DNA from: a virus
Length of the DNA stretch: 55,922 nucleotides
Reading direction: 5' to 3' (one strand)
IMG/VR virus record: IMGVR_UViG_3300025154_002045
Location: 1 to 55,922 of that record
Position 1 is the stretch's first letter; each line of letters opens with the position of its first letter. A model generated the notes under the pieces. The model ran no database searches, was not told the origin of the DNA, and saw only the letters and a list, made by a program, of their open reading frames with translations. Of the stretch, positions 16,167 to 25,394 are shown piece after piece. Position numbers and translations under genes: made by a program.

Positions 16167-16184
16167 TGTCATAATGACTTCATG
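16167..16184 (+). promoter_or_regulatory. Extended -10 promoter giving a leaderless transcript
   Basis: TG-T-CATAAT (16167-16175) is an extended -10 element. The ATG begins six bases later, at 16182, where transcription would start, so the mRNA probably has no 5' leader. No clear -35 is present. Confidence 0.6.
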
Positions 16185-16742
16185 GACGAAGCATCAGGAT
16201 ACAAAGTAGCTCACTTTACCGGCGATGAATTTCTCGCTATTGGAGACATCATAAAGACCTTTTGGGAGAATGTTCCTACAAGTAACCCTCCGAAATTTGT
16301 CATGGTCATGGGAGGAGTCGGGGCCGGAAAGACGACTATACGCCGCCAGCAATTTGCAGACGGTTATGTGAACATCGACGCCGGTGAGATATACCAAGCT
16401 CTCCTGAAATCTTACGATCCAGATGATCCAAAACTCGAGGACTACACCGCATTTGCAACTCACCTGATCCTGAAAGAGTGCATCCTCGAAAAGAAAAATA
16501 TCGTGATTGAAATCATCGGTGATTCAGCCGAAGCCATAACCCCGGTCATCGACAAGATGAAAGAAATCGGCTACGAAATCTCCGTCTCTGGAATCACTTG
16601 CGACCCTGCCGAAGCATACGAGCGACATCTCAAGGCGGTAAAGGAAGATAAGAATTATTTGTCCGCATACTACACACAAGACGCTACGTTGGGAGCCTTT
16701 TATACTTACTTCGATCTGGGAGCCGTGCCGGTGCAGAAATAA
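16182..16742 (+). CDS. Zeta-toxin-like P-loop kinase
   Basis: A 186-residue P-loop kinase of the zeta-toxin/polynucleotide-kinase type: VMVMGGVGAGKTTIRRQ (Walker A), YVNIDAGEIYQAL directly after it, and an R-containing lid region (AYERHLKAVKED). Zeta toxins phosphorylate the cell-wall precursor UDP-N-acetylglucosamine; that substrate is not established for this protein. No epsilon-like antitoxin gene is visible on either side. It stands alone between the cargo operon and the late phage promoter, with its own leaderless promoter. It could be a lone toxin, a superinfection-exclusion gene or a housekeeping-type kinase. Confidence 0.72.
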   Translation: MDEASGYKVAHFTGDEFLAIGDIIKTFWENVPTSNPPKFVMVMGGVGAGKTTIRRQQFADGYVNIDAGEIYQALLKSYDPDDPKLEDYTAFATHLILKECILEKKNIVIEIIGDSAEAITPVIDKMKEIGYEISVSGITCDPAEAYERHLKAVKEDKNYLSAYYTQDATLGAFYTYFDLGAVPVQK

Positions 16743-16759
16743 CTTATACACAGTGTGCA

Positions 16760-16803
16760 TATTCGCAACCCTCTTGCGAATAAAATGTTCGTAGTGATAT
16801 AAT
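16760..16803 (+). promoter_or_regulatory. Late operon promoter with upstream hairpin
   Basis: An extended -10 TG-A-TATAAT (16795-16803) lies 18 bp after TTGCGA (16774-16779). The -35 falls in the right arm of a perfect 9-bp inverted repeat (16760-16768 with 16774-16782) that could be an operator. This is the only strong promoter seen ahead of the 21-kb structural gene block. Confidence 0.68.
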
Positions 16804-16824
16804 AAATTCACAATCGAATAACTT

Positions 16825-16912
16825 AATGCCTCAAGGGGCATTCCTGAAAGGGATTCCGAGTTTAAGGGCTCGTGACCAATCGCTTAATTGCGAACGGTCA
16901 CGAGCCCTTTTT
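16825..16912 (+). terminator. Late leader with hairpins ending in a strong terminator
   Basis: Two small hairpins (AATGCC/GGCATT at 16825-16842 and ATTCC/GGGAT at about 16840-16853) precede a 14-bp GC-rich stem (16864-16877 with 16896-16909) and a T-run at 16908-16912. The terminator lies about 100 bases downstream of the late promoter and 156 bases before the first gene. The remaining stretch to 17068 holds no convincing gene. Such a layout fits antitermination control of late genes. Confidence 0.75.
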
Positions 16913-17068
16913 CGTTATCCGATTGTTTCCAGCTCCCTGATACCTCTCGGTCGAACATCCACTAGCTGTGATCGACCTCACACTGCACGGGACTCACGGG
17001 TTTCGTGTACATAAAAAAATTTCACAGCGGATGAGGGGGTGTCAGAGAGCTGGAACAATAAATATTTT

Positions 17069-18088
17069 ATGTTTAGCAAATTTCAATCATTACCAAGTTA
17101 CTTCGGCGGCAAGCGAAAGCTGGTCAAGTATATTTTTAAGCCGATCAAAAAGACCGAAGGAGTTTTTATAGACGCTTTTCTTGGCGGTGGATCAGTAAGT
17201 CTCTACGCCAAAGCAAAAGGATACAAAGTTATCGCAAACGACATCGCATTCCGATCCGCCATTATCGGCCGGGCCCTGATTTCCAACAACAGCGTAAAGA
17301 TTGAGACCGAGGATTTGGCGAGACTCTTCCTCGATGTTAAGCACGACGGCTTTATTCGCAAGAATTATTGCCCGAAAGTATTCACCAGCAAGATCGCCGA
17401 CTTCCTCGACACCGCAATCGTGAACGCACGAGCGGTCGAGAACGAAACCAAGCGACATCTCCTCCTGCACCTCCTCATAAAGTTTATTTTGTCCTGCCGA
17501 CAATTTGGAAAATTCACGCACACCAGAGACACGCTCGATCTTGAAGCTCGCAAATGGGAGTGGCCGCTCCGGTCCAAGTCTCATGCACCGAAAAACCTCC
17601 GCATGATCCAAAATCCGATGATGACTTTGGAAAAATTAAAAGACGAAATTAATCATGGCGTTTTCGATAATCATCAAGACAATGAAATACACCAAAAAGA
17701 CGTGTTCGAATTTCTCAAGAAAGTTACTGGTGATGTTGCTTATTTTGATCCTCCTTATCCTGGCTCTTCTTCCTACGAGGTTGAGTATGGGATCTTGGAT
17801 AACATCCTCGCCGGAAAAAAGCTCGACAACAAACCCAGTCCCTTCTCCAACAAAGATGCCGACGAATTTCTAGAGCGGATGTTCGAGTCGGCAAAGCACA
17901 TTCCGCAATGGGTTATCTCCCTCGGCCAGAACAAAGAGGACGTGGGAGTAAAGCCGGAGAAGCTTCTCGCAATGGTGCAGAAGCACCGCAAAGCGGAAGT
18001 GCAGATGCTCGATCACAAGTGGTCGGTATCGAACGCCGGAGGTCGAGGCCAAACAGACAACATTGAGTACATGATCGTAACCATATGA
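17069..18088 (+). CDS. D12-class N6-adenine DNA methyltransferase
   Basis: A 339-residue Dam-like (MethyltransfD12) enzyme: SYFGGKRKLV and FIDAFLGGGSVSLYA bind S-adenosylmethionine and AYFDPPYPGSSSYE is the catalytic DPPY motif. It should methylate the N6 of adenine in a short DNA site. I start it at the ATG at 17069; an in-frame GTG at 17039 is the alternative. It is the first gene of the late operon and overlaps the ParB-like start by four bases (ATGA). Methylation beside packaging genes could mark phage DNA for protection or for packaging initiation. Confidence 0.9.
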   Translation: MFSKFQSLPSYFGGKRKLVKYIFKPIKKTEGVFIDAFLGGGSVSLYAKAKGYKVIANDIAFRSAIIGRALISNNSVKIETEDLARLFLDVKHDGFIRKNYCPKVFTSKIADFLDTAIVNARAVENETKRHLLLHLLIKFILSCRQFGKFTHTRDTLDLEARKWEWPLRSKSHAPKNLRMIQNPMMTLEKLKDEINHGVFDNHQDNEIHQKDVFEFLKKVTGDVAYFDPPYPGSSSYEVEYGILDNILAGKKLDNKPSPFSNKDADEFLERMFESAKHIPQWVISLGQNKEDVGVKPEKLLAMVQKHRKAEVQMLDHKWSVSNAGGRGQTDNIEYMIVTI

Positions 18089-18894
18089 CAAAACCAACAG
18101 CACAAATCAAGACAGTGAAAATTAAGGAATGCATTCCGAACTCTTGGAATCCCAACGAGATGAATGCACGCCAATTTACGTCGCTCAAGAAAGCGGTCAC
18201 CAAGTTCGGACAAACGAAGCCGATCCAAGTTGGCGTCTGGCCGAACATGAAAGTGAAAGATGGCTATGTCATTGTCGGCGGTTACCACACATGGAAAGTG
18301 CTGGGTGAACTAGGTAATACGGACATCGAAGCAAACGTCCACGAATTCAAAAGCGAGGACGAAGCGAAGCTTTACGGTTTGACCGACAACATTCACGGGT
18401 CCAACCAGCAACTGAAACTCGGTAAGCTCGCATACGAGCTGACGCAGAATGGCTACTCGATAAAAGAGATCGCAAGCAATCTCGGTGAGGAGGATATCAA
18501 CGTTAAGGATGCACTCGACCTCGTGAAAGATGAGATCGCAAAGAAAATGGTCGAGCTCAAGAATGCCGAGCGTGAGAACTTTGTCGCCCTGAACTTTATC
18601 GTCGACAAAGACCCGAAAGAAGCGGCCGATGATTTTATTACTGCCGTCACTGCCTTTGCCAAAACCAAAGGCGTGAAAGTCGCTAAGGCGACCAAGGACG
18701 TGAACGGCCAGAGAGAAACGATCGCCCTCTTGAGCTTCAACGTGACCAATCCGCAAAAGACGGTGATCGACGACGCACTCGCACACATCGCAAAGGTCGA
18801 GGGTGTGAGCGAGAGCAAGGCATTAGAGCATATTTGCTCGCAATTCCTGTTGACCATATCTGACCTTAACTCACCGAAACATGGCAAAAATTGA
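18085..18894 (+). CDS. ParB N-terminal-domain protein
   Basis: A 269-residue protein whose first 100 residues are a ParB/Srx-like domain (IPNSWNPNEM, then VIVGGYHTWKVL at the nucleotide-binding position), followed by a helical middle with an HTH-like segment (NGYSIKEIASNLG) and an unassigned C-terminal domain. ParB-type domains bind CTP or act as nucleases. It is translationally coupled to the methyltransferase before it and overlaps the TerS start. Its position right before the terminase points to a packaging role, not partition; no ParA gene is visible. Confidence 0.8.
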   Translation: MTKPTAQIKTVKIKECIPNSWNPNEMNARQFTSLKKAVTKFGQTKPIQVGVWPNMKVKDGYVIVGGYHTWKVLGELGNTDIEANVHEFKSEDEAKLYGLTDNIHGSNQQLKLGKLAYELTQNGYSIKEIASNLGEEDINVKDALDLVKDEIAKKMVELKNAERENFVALNFIVDKDPKEAADDFITAVTAFAKTKGVKVAKATKDVNGQRETIALLSFNVTNPQKTVIDDALAHIAKVEGVSESKALEHICSQFLLTISDLNSPKHGKN

Positions 18895-19303
18895 TACTAA
18901 AAGTAAAAGGAGTCATGACGCAATACGCCTTAAATACGAAGGTGAATCTTATGATTCCATTTCTAAAAGTATCAAAACGCCGGTGGAAACGATCCGAAGC
19001 TGGTTCAAGCCGTCGGGGCCACTCAAAGCAGAGTACGAGAAATACTGCGATGAGCAGAACGAATTTAAGAAACGTGAAGCCCAAGACATCATCAAAAAGA
19101 ACATTGCGACTGCCGCTTCCATGCTCGTTGCCCTTATGGCCAGTGCAGATGATAACGTTAAATTTCGTGCCGCAAAAGAACTCCTCGACCGAGAGCTTGG
19201 AAGTCCGAAAGAGACTGTCGAGCACCGAGGTCTATTCGGAACAGACCTAAGCTATGAACAAATCCTCCGAAAAGCCAGAGAAAAACCCCCTCCAGATGGT
19301 TAA
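18881..19303 (+). CDS. terS: Terminase small subunit
   Basis: A 140-residue protein with an N-terminal HTH (AIRLKYEGESYDSISKSI ... VETIRSWF) and a helical C-terminal oligomerisation region. That is the usual build of a phage small terminase, which recognises the packaging start site and hands DNA to the large subunit. It overlaps ParB by 14 bases and TerL by 50 bases, so all three are tightly coupled. Identified by architecture and position. Confidence 0.78.
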   Translation: MAKIDTKSKRSHDAIRLKYEGESYDSISKSIKTPVETIRSWFKPSGPLKAEYEKYCDEQNEFKKREAQDIIKKNIATAASMLVALMASADDNVKFRAAKELLDRELGSPKETVEHRGLFGTDLSYEQILRKAREKPPPDG

Positions 19304-20903
19304 TGACCTTATCGAAACGATGAGGATTTGTGACGCTGATCCACAAGAATTCATCGAACACTGTTTATCAATAAAAACCAAGAATCAGCAAACAGTTCTT
19401 TTACACCTGAATACCGCACAGACCATGATCCACGACAGGATCAAGAAACTGCGAGCACTCGGTAAGCCGATAAGAATGATCATCTTGAAAGCGAGACAGG
19501 AGGGGGTCTCTACTCTCTGCGAAGCTCTGATCTTCGAACGGACTGCCAGATTCGAGAACACAAACTCGCTTATAGTCGCACACGAACCGGAATCAACAGA
19601 CGCAATCTTTGCCATGAGTAAGCTCTTCTACGACTTACTGCCAATGTGGGCAAAGCCAATGCGACGGTACGACAATAAGAAACAGATGGTGTTTGAGAAT
19701 CCAGAGGAGAAGTCGAGAGCAAAAAACCCAGGACTGCGAAGCCGAATGGTTATCGCAACAGCCGAGAAAGCGAAAGTGGGCAGAGGGTTGACCCTCCACA
19801 ACTTTCACGGATCGGAAGTGGCATTCTGGAAAAATGCTAAAGACCTCATGCTCTCGGTACTACAAGCAATTCCGAACCTACCGAACACAAGCGTGTTCCT
19901 AGAGTCGACTGCCAACGGATTCGGAGGTGACGGCGAATACTTCTACAAGACCGTGCAAGACTCGCTTGCCGGTAAGAACGGATTCGAGCTCGTCTTCCTA
20001 CCGTGGCACTTGATGGACGAATACAGCACGCCATTTGCCGGAGATAAAGAAAAGATAAAGTTTTCCGAAACTCTGGACGAATACGAGAAAGGACTCAAGG
20101 CGTCGGCAAAACTGACCCTTGAACAACTCAACTGGCGACGCTGGGCAATCCAAAACCTCTGCGGAGGCGACGTCGAGAAGTTCAAGCAGGAATACCCAGC
20201 AACGATCGAGGAATCATTCGTTGCCTCAAGCAAGTCAGTGATCTCAAAGCAGTACATCGAAGCCCAAGGGAAATTCACCCGAAGCCCGATACGAAAGCTC
20301 GACGACATCCTGATCTACGAGGAACCGAATCCGAGACACTTCTACAGCTTAGGTGCAGACCCAAGCGAAGGGATCGGACAAGACGACTCTGCGATCACGA
20401 TCATCGACAAGATGACCGGCCGAGAGGTGGGATCGTACATCGGACAGATACAGCCGGACTTGTTTGCCAAGAAAATCAAACAGGCGGCCGAACTCTTCAA
20501 CGATGCACTGGCAGTAGTGGAAATAAACAATCACGGTCTAGCGGTAATCAACGCACTCAAAGGCGAATACTCGAATCTCTACCAACGCACGGTGTTCGAT
20601 AAGCAAGCGAATACCAAGCGCAAAGAGCTGGGATGGAAAACAAGCCAAACCACAAAGCCCCTCATGGTAGACGACTTCATCGCCGGATTGCGTGACGAGG
20701 ACATCGGACTCTCAAGCCAGACAACCGTAAGCCAGATGATGACGTTCGTACACACGAATGAAAGCAACCGGTACGGAATGGGTGCAGAGAGCGGACAGAA
20801 AGATGATGCCCTGATATCAGCGATGCTCGCATGGCAAGGATTGAAAGAACTACCAAGCGAAATGCCGATACAGAGAAAAGGTCGATCAATGAAACTTTAC
20901 TAA
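19254..20903 (+). CDS. terL: Terminase large subunit
   Basis: A 549-residue packaging motor. The ATPase domain has a deviant Walker A, LKARQEGVST (about residues 76-85), where the usual lysine before S/T is valine and the basic residues lie upstream, as in lambda gpA. Walker B is less clear (GSEVAFWKNA region); FLESTANG resembles the coupling motif. The nuclease domain has GADPSEG and, near the end, KDDALISAMLAWQG, supplying acidic metal ligands. It cuts concatemeric DNA and drives it into the procapsid through the portal encoded next. Confidence 0.92.
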   Translation: MNKSSEKPEKNPLQMVNDLIETMRICDADPQEFIEHCLSIKTKNQQTVLLHLNTAQTMIHDRIKKLRALGKPIRMIILKARQEGVSTLCEALIFERTARFENTNSLIVAHEPESTDAIFAMSKLFYDLLPMWAKPMRRYDNKKQMVFENPEEKSRAKNPGLRSRMVIATAEKAKVGRGLTLHNFHGSEVAFWKNAKDLMLSVLQAIPNLPNTSVFLESTANGFGGDGEYFYKTVQDSLAGKNGFELVFLPWHLMDEYSTPFAGDKEKIKFSETLDEYEKGLKASAKLTLEQLNWRRWAIQNLCGGDVEKFKQEYPATIEESFVASSKSVISKQYIEAQGKFTRSPIRKLDDILIYEEPNPRHFYSLGADPSEGIGQDDSAITIIDKMTGREVGSYIGQIQPDLFAKKIKQAAELFNDALAVVEINNHGLAVINALKGEYSNLYQRTVFDKQANTKRKELGWKTSQTTKPLMVDDFIAGLRDEDIGLSSQTTVSQMMTFVHTNESNRYGMGAESGQKDDALISAMLAWQGLKELPSEMPIQRKGRSMKLY

Positions 20904-20904
20904 T

Positions 20905-22803
20905 ATGGCAACCACCAAAGAACTACAAAAATATAATAGCGAGTACGACGAAGCGAAAAAGAACTTCTTGTACTATTTCAAACCCGAATTTGATCGGGGT
21001 TATAAGCTGTTCTCGTCTTACAACGGAGATCGTGCCGCTGAACTGGAACAGACGAATGACGGTGAGATATGGCAGTCCAACGTTTTCATTCCCCAAGTAT
21101 TTGCATACATCAAGACGTTCCTCCAAAAGACCGTCGGCATTACCCCCGACTTTAAGCTCGATGGAAAGAACAGTGACGCAATGAAAGACTTGATCCTCTG
21201 GCTCTGGGAAGTAGGAATGAGTGACGACCTGATCGACTACTTCCTGCAGGTGTTTATTTGCGGAACGACAATAGGTAAAGACTTCTTGCGTAAGGAAACC
21301 AAGAAAAAGAGAAAGAAAGAGATAAGTATTGTCGAGAAAATAAAGAAACTCGTATTTAAAACCGAGACCTCCAAGATCACCTTCCGTCCGGACTTTGACC
21401 CTGTAGATATTTATAACTTCTATCCTCACCCAAGGATGAAAAAGATGGCCGATCCACTACCTGTATTCCACCGGTATGTGCTGACGCTGGACGAAATGAA
21501 AGCCCAGTATCCGGATGTACCAAAGAGTAAGTGGACGCAATTCGTGGACAAAGAGGGAGAGGTTACCAAGTCCGGTGGTGATATGACCGACTACGCATAC
21601 GTGCGAAAGGAAGTCTTAATCCAACTGCGTAAGAGTTTGAGAGAGACAACCAAAGCGTCATCTCCGATCCAAGGCAACCCGAATAATCCGGTCCAAATGC
21701 CAACAAGCGATGACAAGCTCTTCGAAGTCGTAGAGAGATGGACTGACGACGTGATGACCGTATTCCTACCAATGGACGGAACACCGATCGAGATCAAAGA
21801 CGGTGACAACCCATACGACCACCAATCGAAACCTTATTCCCGAACAGGCTTCTTCCCTCGAGCGTTCTCGTTTTACTGGCTCGGTATCCCGAAGCTCGTA
21901 GACCATTTGCAAGAACTCCTGAACTCCGTGACCAACCAGAGAGTGGACGCTATCACAATGAAAATTCACAGCATGATTGCGGCGGCACCGGTGGCTCTTC
22001 CCGGTTACAAACAATCAACCATCAGCATACGACCACTTGGAATCCTCTGGACGAATGACCCGAATTCCGTCAAAGAACTGAAGTTTGGCGACGTAAACTC
22101 CTCTGCGTTTATAGAACCCGATCACATCAAAGAAGCGATGCGTATCGCAGTCGGAATAGACGAATACACAACCACGGCCGGTGCAGACAGCAAACAAACT
22201 GCAACCGTTGCCTCATTCATGCGAGAAGCAACACTCGAGGGAGTAAAGCTTTTCCTGATCATGCTCCGAGGTTCGTACATCATGCACTTTGAGCACTGGA
22301 TTTGCATGATCAAGCAATTCTGGACAACCAAAGGCGTGGTGCCGGATAAGGCCGTCGCAATTCTCATGCGTCACGGACTTATAACCCCCGAAACAGAAAA
22401 CCTTGAAGGACTATTCGACTACGAATACGAAATGTCCCTCGAATCAACATCTGCCCTCGCTTCCTCGTCCGAACTCAAGAAAGCAAAAGACTTGGAACTC
22501 TGGGCTTTGATCAAAGACGTGAACGAAATCGTAGACACGGAAACCGGAACGGTCTACTCGGTAAAGAAGTTCAAGATACTGATGAAGCTCTTTGAGGATT
22601 ACGGCTGGGAGCCAACGAACTACATAAGCGAGACAAAGCAACCACCCGTCACTGCACCAATAGACGAAACAATCCCATCGGGAACTGGATCACCGGCCAC
22701 CGGTGACGCACCTGCAGTCGAACTGCCACCGGACGCAGTATCCGAGCAAGGACTGCCGGGTAACGAAATGGGTGCGATGCTCGGTAACGCAATGAAGCAA
22801 TAA
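20905..22803 (+). CDS. Portal protein
   Basis: A 632-residue protein directly after TerL, one base apart. Size, position and features such as DPVDIYNFYPHP, YSRTGFFPRAFSFYWLGIPKLVDHLQELLN and a long helical hinge fit podovirus-type portal proteins. The C-terminal 60 residues are proline- and glycine-rich and probably flexible. It forms the dodecameric ring through which DNA enters and leaves the head. No fused protease or MuF domain is visible. Confidence 0.87.
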   Translation: MATTKELQKYNSEYDEAKKNFLYYFKPEFDRGYKLFSSYNGDRAAELEQTNDGEIWQSNVFIPQVFAYIKTFLQKTVGITPDFKLDGKNSDAMKDLILWLWEVGMSDDLIDYFLQVFICGTTIGKDFLRKETKKKRKKEISIVEKIKKLVFKTETSKITFRPDFDPVDIYNFYPHPRMKKMADPLPVFHRYVLTLDEMKAQYPDVPKSKWTQFVDKEGEVTKSGGDMTDYAYVRKEVLIQLRKSLRETTKASSPIQGNPNNPVQMPTSDDKLFEVVERWTDDVMTVFLPMDGTPIEIKDGDNPYDHQSKPYSRTGFFPRAFSFYWLGIPKLVDHLQELLNSVTNQRVDAITMKIHSMIAAAPVALPGYKQSTISIRPLGILWTNDPNSVKELKFGDVNSSAFIEPDHIKEAMRIAVGIDEYTTTAGADSKQTATVASFMREATLEGVKLFLIMLRGSYIMHFEHWICMIKQFWTTKGVVPDKAVAILMRHGLITPETENLEGLFDYEYEMSLESTSALASSSELKKAKDLELWALIKDVNEIVDTETGTVYSVKKFKILMKLFEDYGWEPTNYISETKQPPVTAPIDETIPSGTGSPATGDAPAVELPPDAVSEQGLPGNEMGAMLGNAMKQ

Positions 22804-22808
22804 CGCAT

Positions 22809-23048
22809 ATGACTAAAACACTCAACAAAGAAATAGAAGCAACGATCAGCAACTTGTATGAGACCAAGTATTTTGAAGCGTTGTCAGAGCTTATTGCGAA
22901 CGAACTCGATATCACAAAGACGTGGCTACTCAACAAACAACTGACTGCCGACGAGATTCGGTTTTATCAAGGTCGAGCCGAAGGACTCGGGGTCATCCTG
23001 ATCCAGATAAAAGCTATTCACGATGAATATATGAAAACACCAACATAA
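22809..23048 (+). CDS. Small helical late protein, unknown
   Basis: A 79-residue, mostly helical protein between portal and scaffold; no family recognised. Small proteins in this slot are often head assembly factors. It starts at an ATG six bases after the portal stop, in the CATATG context common in this phage. It is followed by the longest gap of the structural block, which contains competing RNA hairpins and a terminator. Confidence 0.65.
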   Translation: MTKTLNKEIEATISNLYETKYFEALSELIANELDITKTWLLNKQLTADEIRFYQGRAEGLGVILIQIKAIHDEYMKTPT

Positions 23049-23064
23049 CATCTCCCAACCACAA

Positions 23065-23172
23065 GGAAATCGCCAAACTTTTTGAGGGGTTCAGCTGGCC
23101 TCTTAAGATGGGATTTCTGGCGATTTCCACATCTTGAGAGACCAACCGAGCCTCCCGAAAAGGGGCTCGGTT
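23065..23172 (+). promoter_or_regulatory. Alternative RNA hairpins followed by a terminator between portal and scaffold genes
   Basis: Helix A pairs GGAAATCGCCA (23065-23075) perfectly with 23118-23128. Helix B pairs 23100-23110 with 23130-23140 (11 bp, one G-U). They interleave, with one base between A' and B', so both are unlikely to form fully at once. A terminator-like stem AACCGAGCC/GGCTCGGTT (23144-23152 with 23164-23172) follows. This looks like an attenuator that could set capsid expression relative to terminase and portal. Confidence 0.6.
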
Positions 23173-23242
23173 TATTAATTTGCAGACGCCAACGTGCCGA
23201 CCGTGATCGGATACCGAGGAACAATCTGCGACTAACACGCCT

Positions 23243-24091
23243 ATGAACGACAAAAACAATTCCGGCGCCGAACCGAACACACCGTCATTCGACGATGCAG
23301 TCGGTAAGGAACAACCGGTCAATTCAATCCCGTCAGGCACCTCAACAGAGGAACAACCTGACAAAAAACCAGACGCCAACGGTGATAAGCCCGAGGATCA
23401 ATCTGGCGTAAAGCCAAACGATAAGAGCGAAAGTCCCGAGGACAAAGACAAGAAGTCCGAGGGCGACAACACCTTCTGGGGCAAGTTCAAGAGCGAGGAC
23501 GATGCTAAACGCTCCTACGACGAAGCCCAGACCAAGATTATCGACCAAGGCAAAGAGATCAACGATCTCAAAACCGGAAGCGAGAAAAACCAACAGTTTC
23601 TCTCGATACTCGATAAAGCCTTGACCAAGAATCCGCAACTAGCCGAACAGCTGAAAGCGAGTCTCGCCGAAGCTATGAAAGCCAGCGATGCAGAACCAGA
23701 GGATGAACCGGACATCGACACTCTTCTCGACAAGAAGCTCGAGGAACGGGAAACGAAAGCCAAGACCAAAACAGAGATCGACAAATGGATCTCGGAACAC
23801 GAGGACTTCAAAACTCCTGAGATTGGTCATCAGATTCTCGATCTTATCGAGAAAGAAAAGCTTCCGTTTAATGCCCGAACGCTTCAACTGGCCTACGACT
23901 CCGTAACCAAGGATTCGCAGACAAAGAAAGCGGCCGACGAAGCTCTCAAGAAAGAGGAAGTCAAAAATCTCGAAAGAGAGAATGCGTCCGGCGTCGGTGG
24001 TGGCCAACCGGCCAACAAAGGCAAGACCTCCGAAGAGAGTCCATTCGACGATCTCGTCGGTGAGAGCATCAACCCTAATCGAGTTAAGTAA
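23243..24091 (+). CDS. Scaffold-like protein
   Basis: A 282-residue, highly charged protein. The first 75 residues are acidic and low in complexity, followed by coiled-coil helices (residues 90-250) and a Gly/Asn-rich stretch near the end. No enzymatic motif. Composition, length and position directly before the major capsid gene match phage scaffolding proteins, which template the procapsid and are then expelled. A protease was not found nearby. Confidence 0.78.
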   Translation: MNDKNNSGAEPNTPSFDDAVGKEQPVNSIPSGTSTEEQPDKKPDANGDKPEDQSGVKPNDKSESPEDKDKKSEGDNTFWGKFKSEDDAKRSYDEAQTKIIDQGKEINDLKTGSEKNQQFLSILDKALTKNPQLAEQLKASLAEAMKASDAEPEDEPDIDTLLDKKLEERETKAKTKTEIDKWISEHEDFKTPEIGHQILDLIEKEKLPFNARTLQLAYDSVTKDSQTKKAADEALKKEEVKNLERENASGVGGGQPANKGKTSEESPFDDLVGESINPNRVK

Positions 24092-24151
24092 CGCTTATAA
24101 GGTTCGAATGGCCTGTGAGCGGTTGCTAACTCTTAACCTAAACAACAACCT

Positions 24152-25375
24152 ATGGCTGAACCAAATCACATCATCGGATCGAGGGACACACTGACCATTG
24201 AGCAGAGTCAGCGTATTCCTGATGTCGATGACAAAATTTTCCTCCTTGAACCGGGAGAGTCACCGCTCACTGCCTTCTTGACCCAGATCGGAAAGATCGG
24301 AGACGGCGGGGGCAAGTTCAAGGGACACGCTCTTCAAAAAAGAGTCGTGTACAACCCCGAATTCACGGAATACGAGGATCAGTATTCCGGCGTCTGGGCA
24401 CAGATCAACAACGGTGCTGGATATGCATCCGGCGCAACTGCTCTTGTTGTAGACAACCCAGGTGCTTCGATCTTCACCAAGTTCGACCTGATCAAGAACA
24501 CTCGAACCGGTGAAATCATGCGTGTCACTGCAGTCGATTACTCAACACTAACCCTCACGGTAACTCGTGGAGCTGGTGCAACTGCGGCCGCCGCCATTAA
24601 CGATAACGATTGGTTGCTCGTTATAGGCCCTGCTTTTGAGGAAGGTTCGAAATCTGGTGATTCCAATACGACCAAGCTCGTAAAGGTCACCAACTACACT
24701 CAAATCTTCAAGACGAAGTTCGGCGTGACCCAAACCGAGAATGCATCAAAGCTCTATCCGTCCGGCAACCCCGGTGCGGACTTGAAGTACCTCCGAGCAA
24801 AACACGGTATCGAACAGGCAAAGAAAATCGAACGTGCGTACTGGTTCGGTGAAAAGAAAGAAGTAACCGGTCCAGACGGCAAACCGCTTCGCCTCTCCGG
24901 AGGAATCCTAGAAGCGATCACTGCCGCCGGAAGCGTACAGGACGAAGCCGGATCAGCTCTTACCGAGCCTGAGTTCCGCACTTTCCTCCAGAACTACGCA
25001 TTCAAGTACGGATCATCCGAGAAGTATTTCTTCTGTGGCAACACCGTACTCGGATACTTGGAAAGCTTTGCCACTTCCAAGATGTACATCGTACCGAGCG
25101 ATAAGACTTACGGCGTAGAAATCCGTAAGTTCCAGTCGTCATTCGGAACGCTGAACATTGTCCGCCACCCGATGTTCGACAACCAGTATGCCGGTATAGG
25201 CGTAGTGGTCGATCTCTCCACGCTTAAGCACTGTCCGCTGAATGGCCGAGACACCAATCTCGAAACCAACATTCAGGACAACGATGCTGACGAGGAAGTC
25301 GATCAGTACAAGACCGAAGCCGGTCTGCAGAGAGTCAACTTCGAAAAGAACGCACTCCTCAAGGGCGTCGCCTAA
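24152..25375 (+). CDS. Major capsid protein (SU10/DUF5309-like, HK97 fold)
   Basis: A 407-residue protein resembling the DUF5309/SU10 major capsid family. The N-terminus is RIPDVDDKIFLLEPGESPLT; the middle has a beta-rich insertion (SGATALVVDNPG ... TLTLTVTRGAG); the C-terminal half has RAYWFGEKKE and GTLNIVRHPMFDNQ, conserved in this family. It would build the icosahedral head. The order portal-scaffold-capsid is standard. A hairpin follows the stop codon. Confidence 0.85.
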   Translation: MAEPNHIIGSRDTLTIEQSQRIPDVDDKIFLLEPGESPLTAFLTQIGKIGDGGGKFKGHALQKRVVYNPEFTEYEDQYSGVWAQINNGAGYASGATALVVDNPGASIFTKFDLIKNTRTGEIMRVTAVDYSTLTLTVTRGAGATAAAAINDNDWLLVIGPAFEEGSKSGDSNTTKLVKVTNYTQIFKTKFGVTQTENASKLYPSGNPGADLKYLRAKHGIEQAKKIERAYWFGEKKEVTGPDGKPLRLSGGILEAITAAGSVQDEAGSALTEPEFRTFLQNYAFKYGSSEKYFFCGNTVLGYLESFATSKMYIVPSDKTYGVEIRKFQSSFGTLNIVRHPMFDNQYAGIGVVVDLSTLKHCPLNGRDTNLETNIQDNDADEEVDQYKTEAGLQRVNFEKNALLKGVA

Positions 25376-25394
25376 ATGGATTAGAGGCTCTGTT

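Noticed and set aside
16826-17014. A 62-residue frame after the late promoter
   Set aside because: It is made from the leader hairpins and the terminator stem, and nothing in the product looks like a domain.
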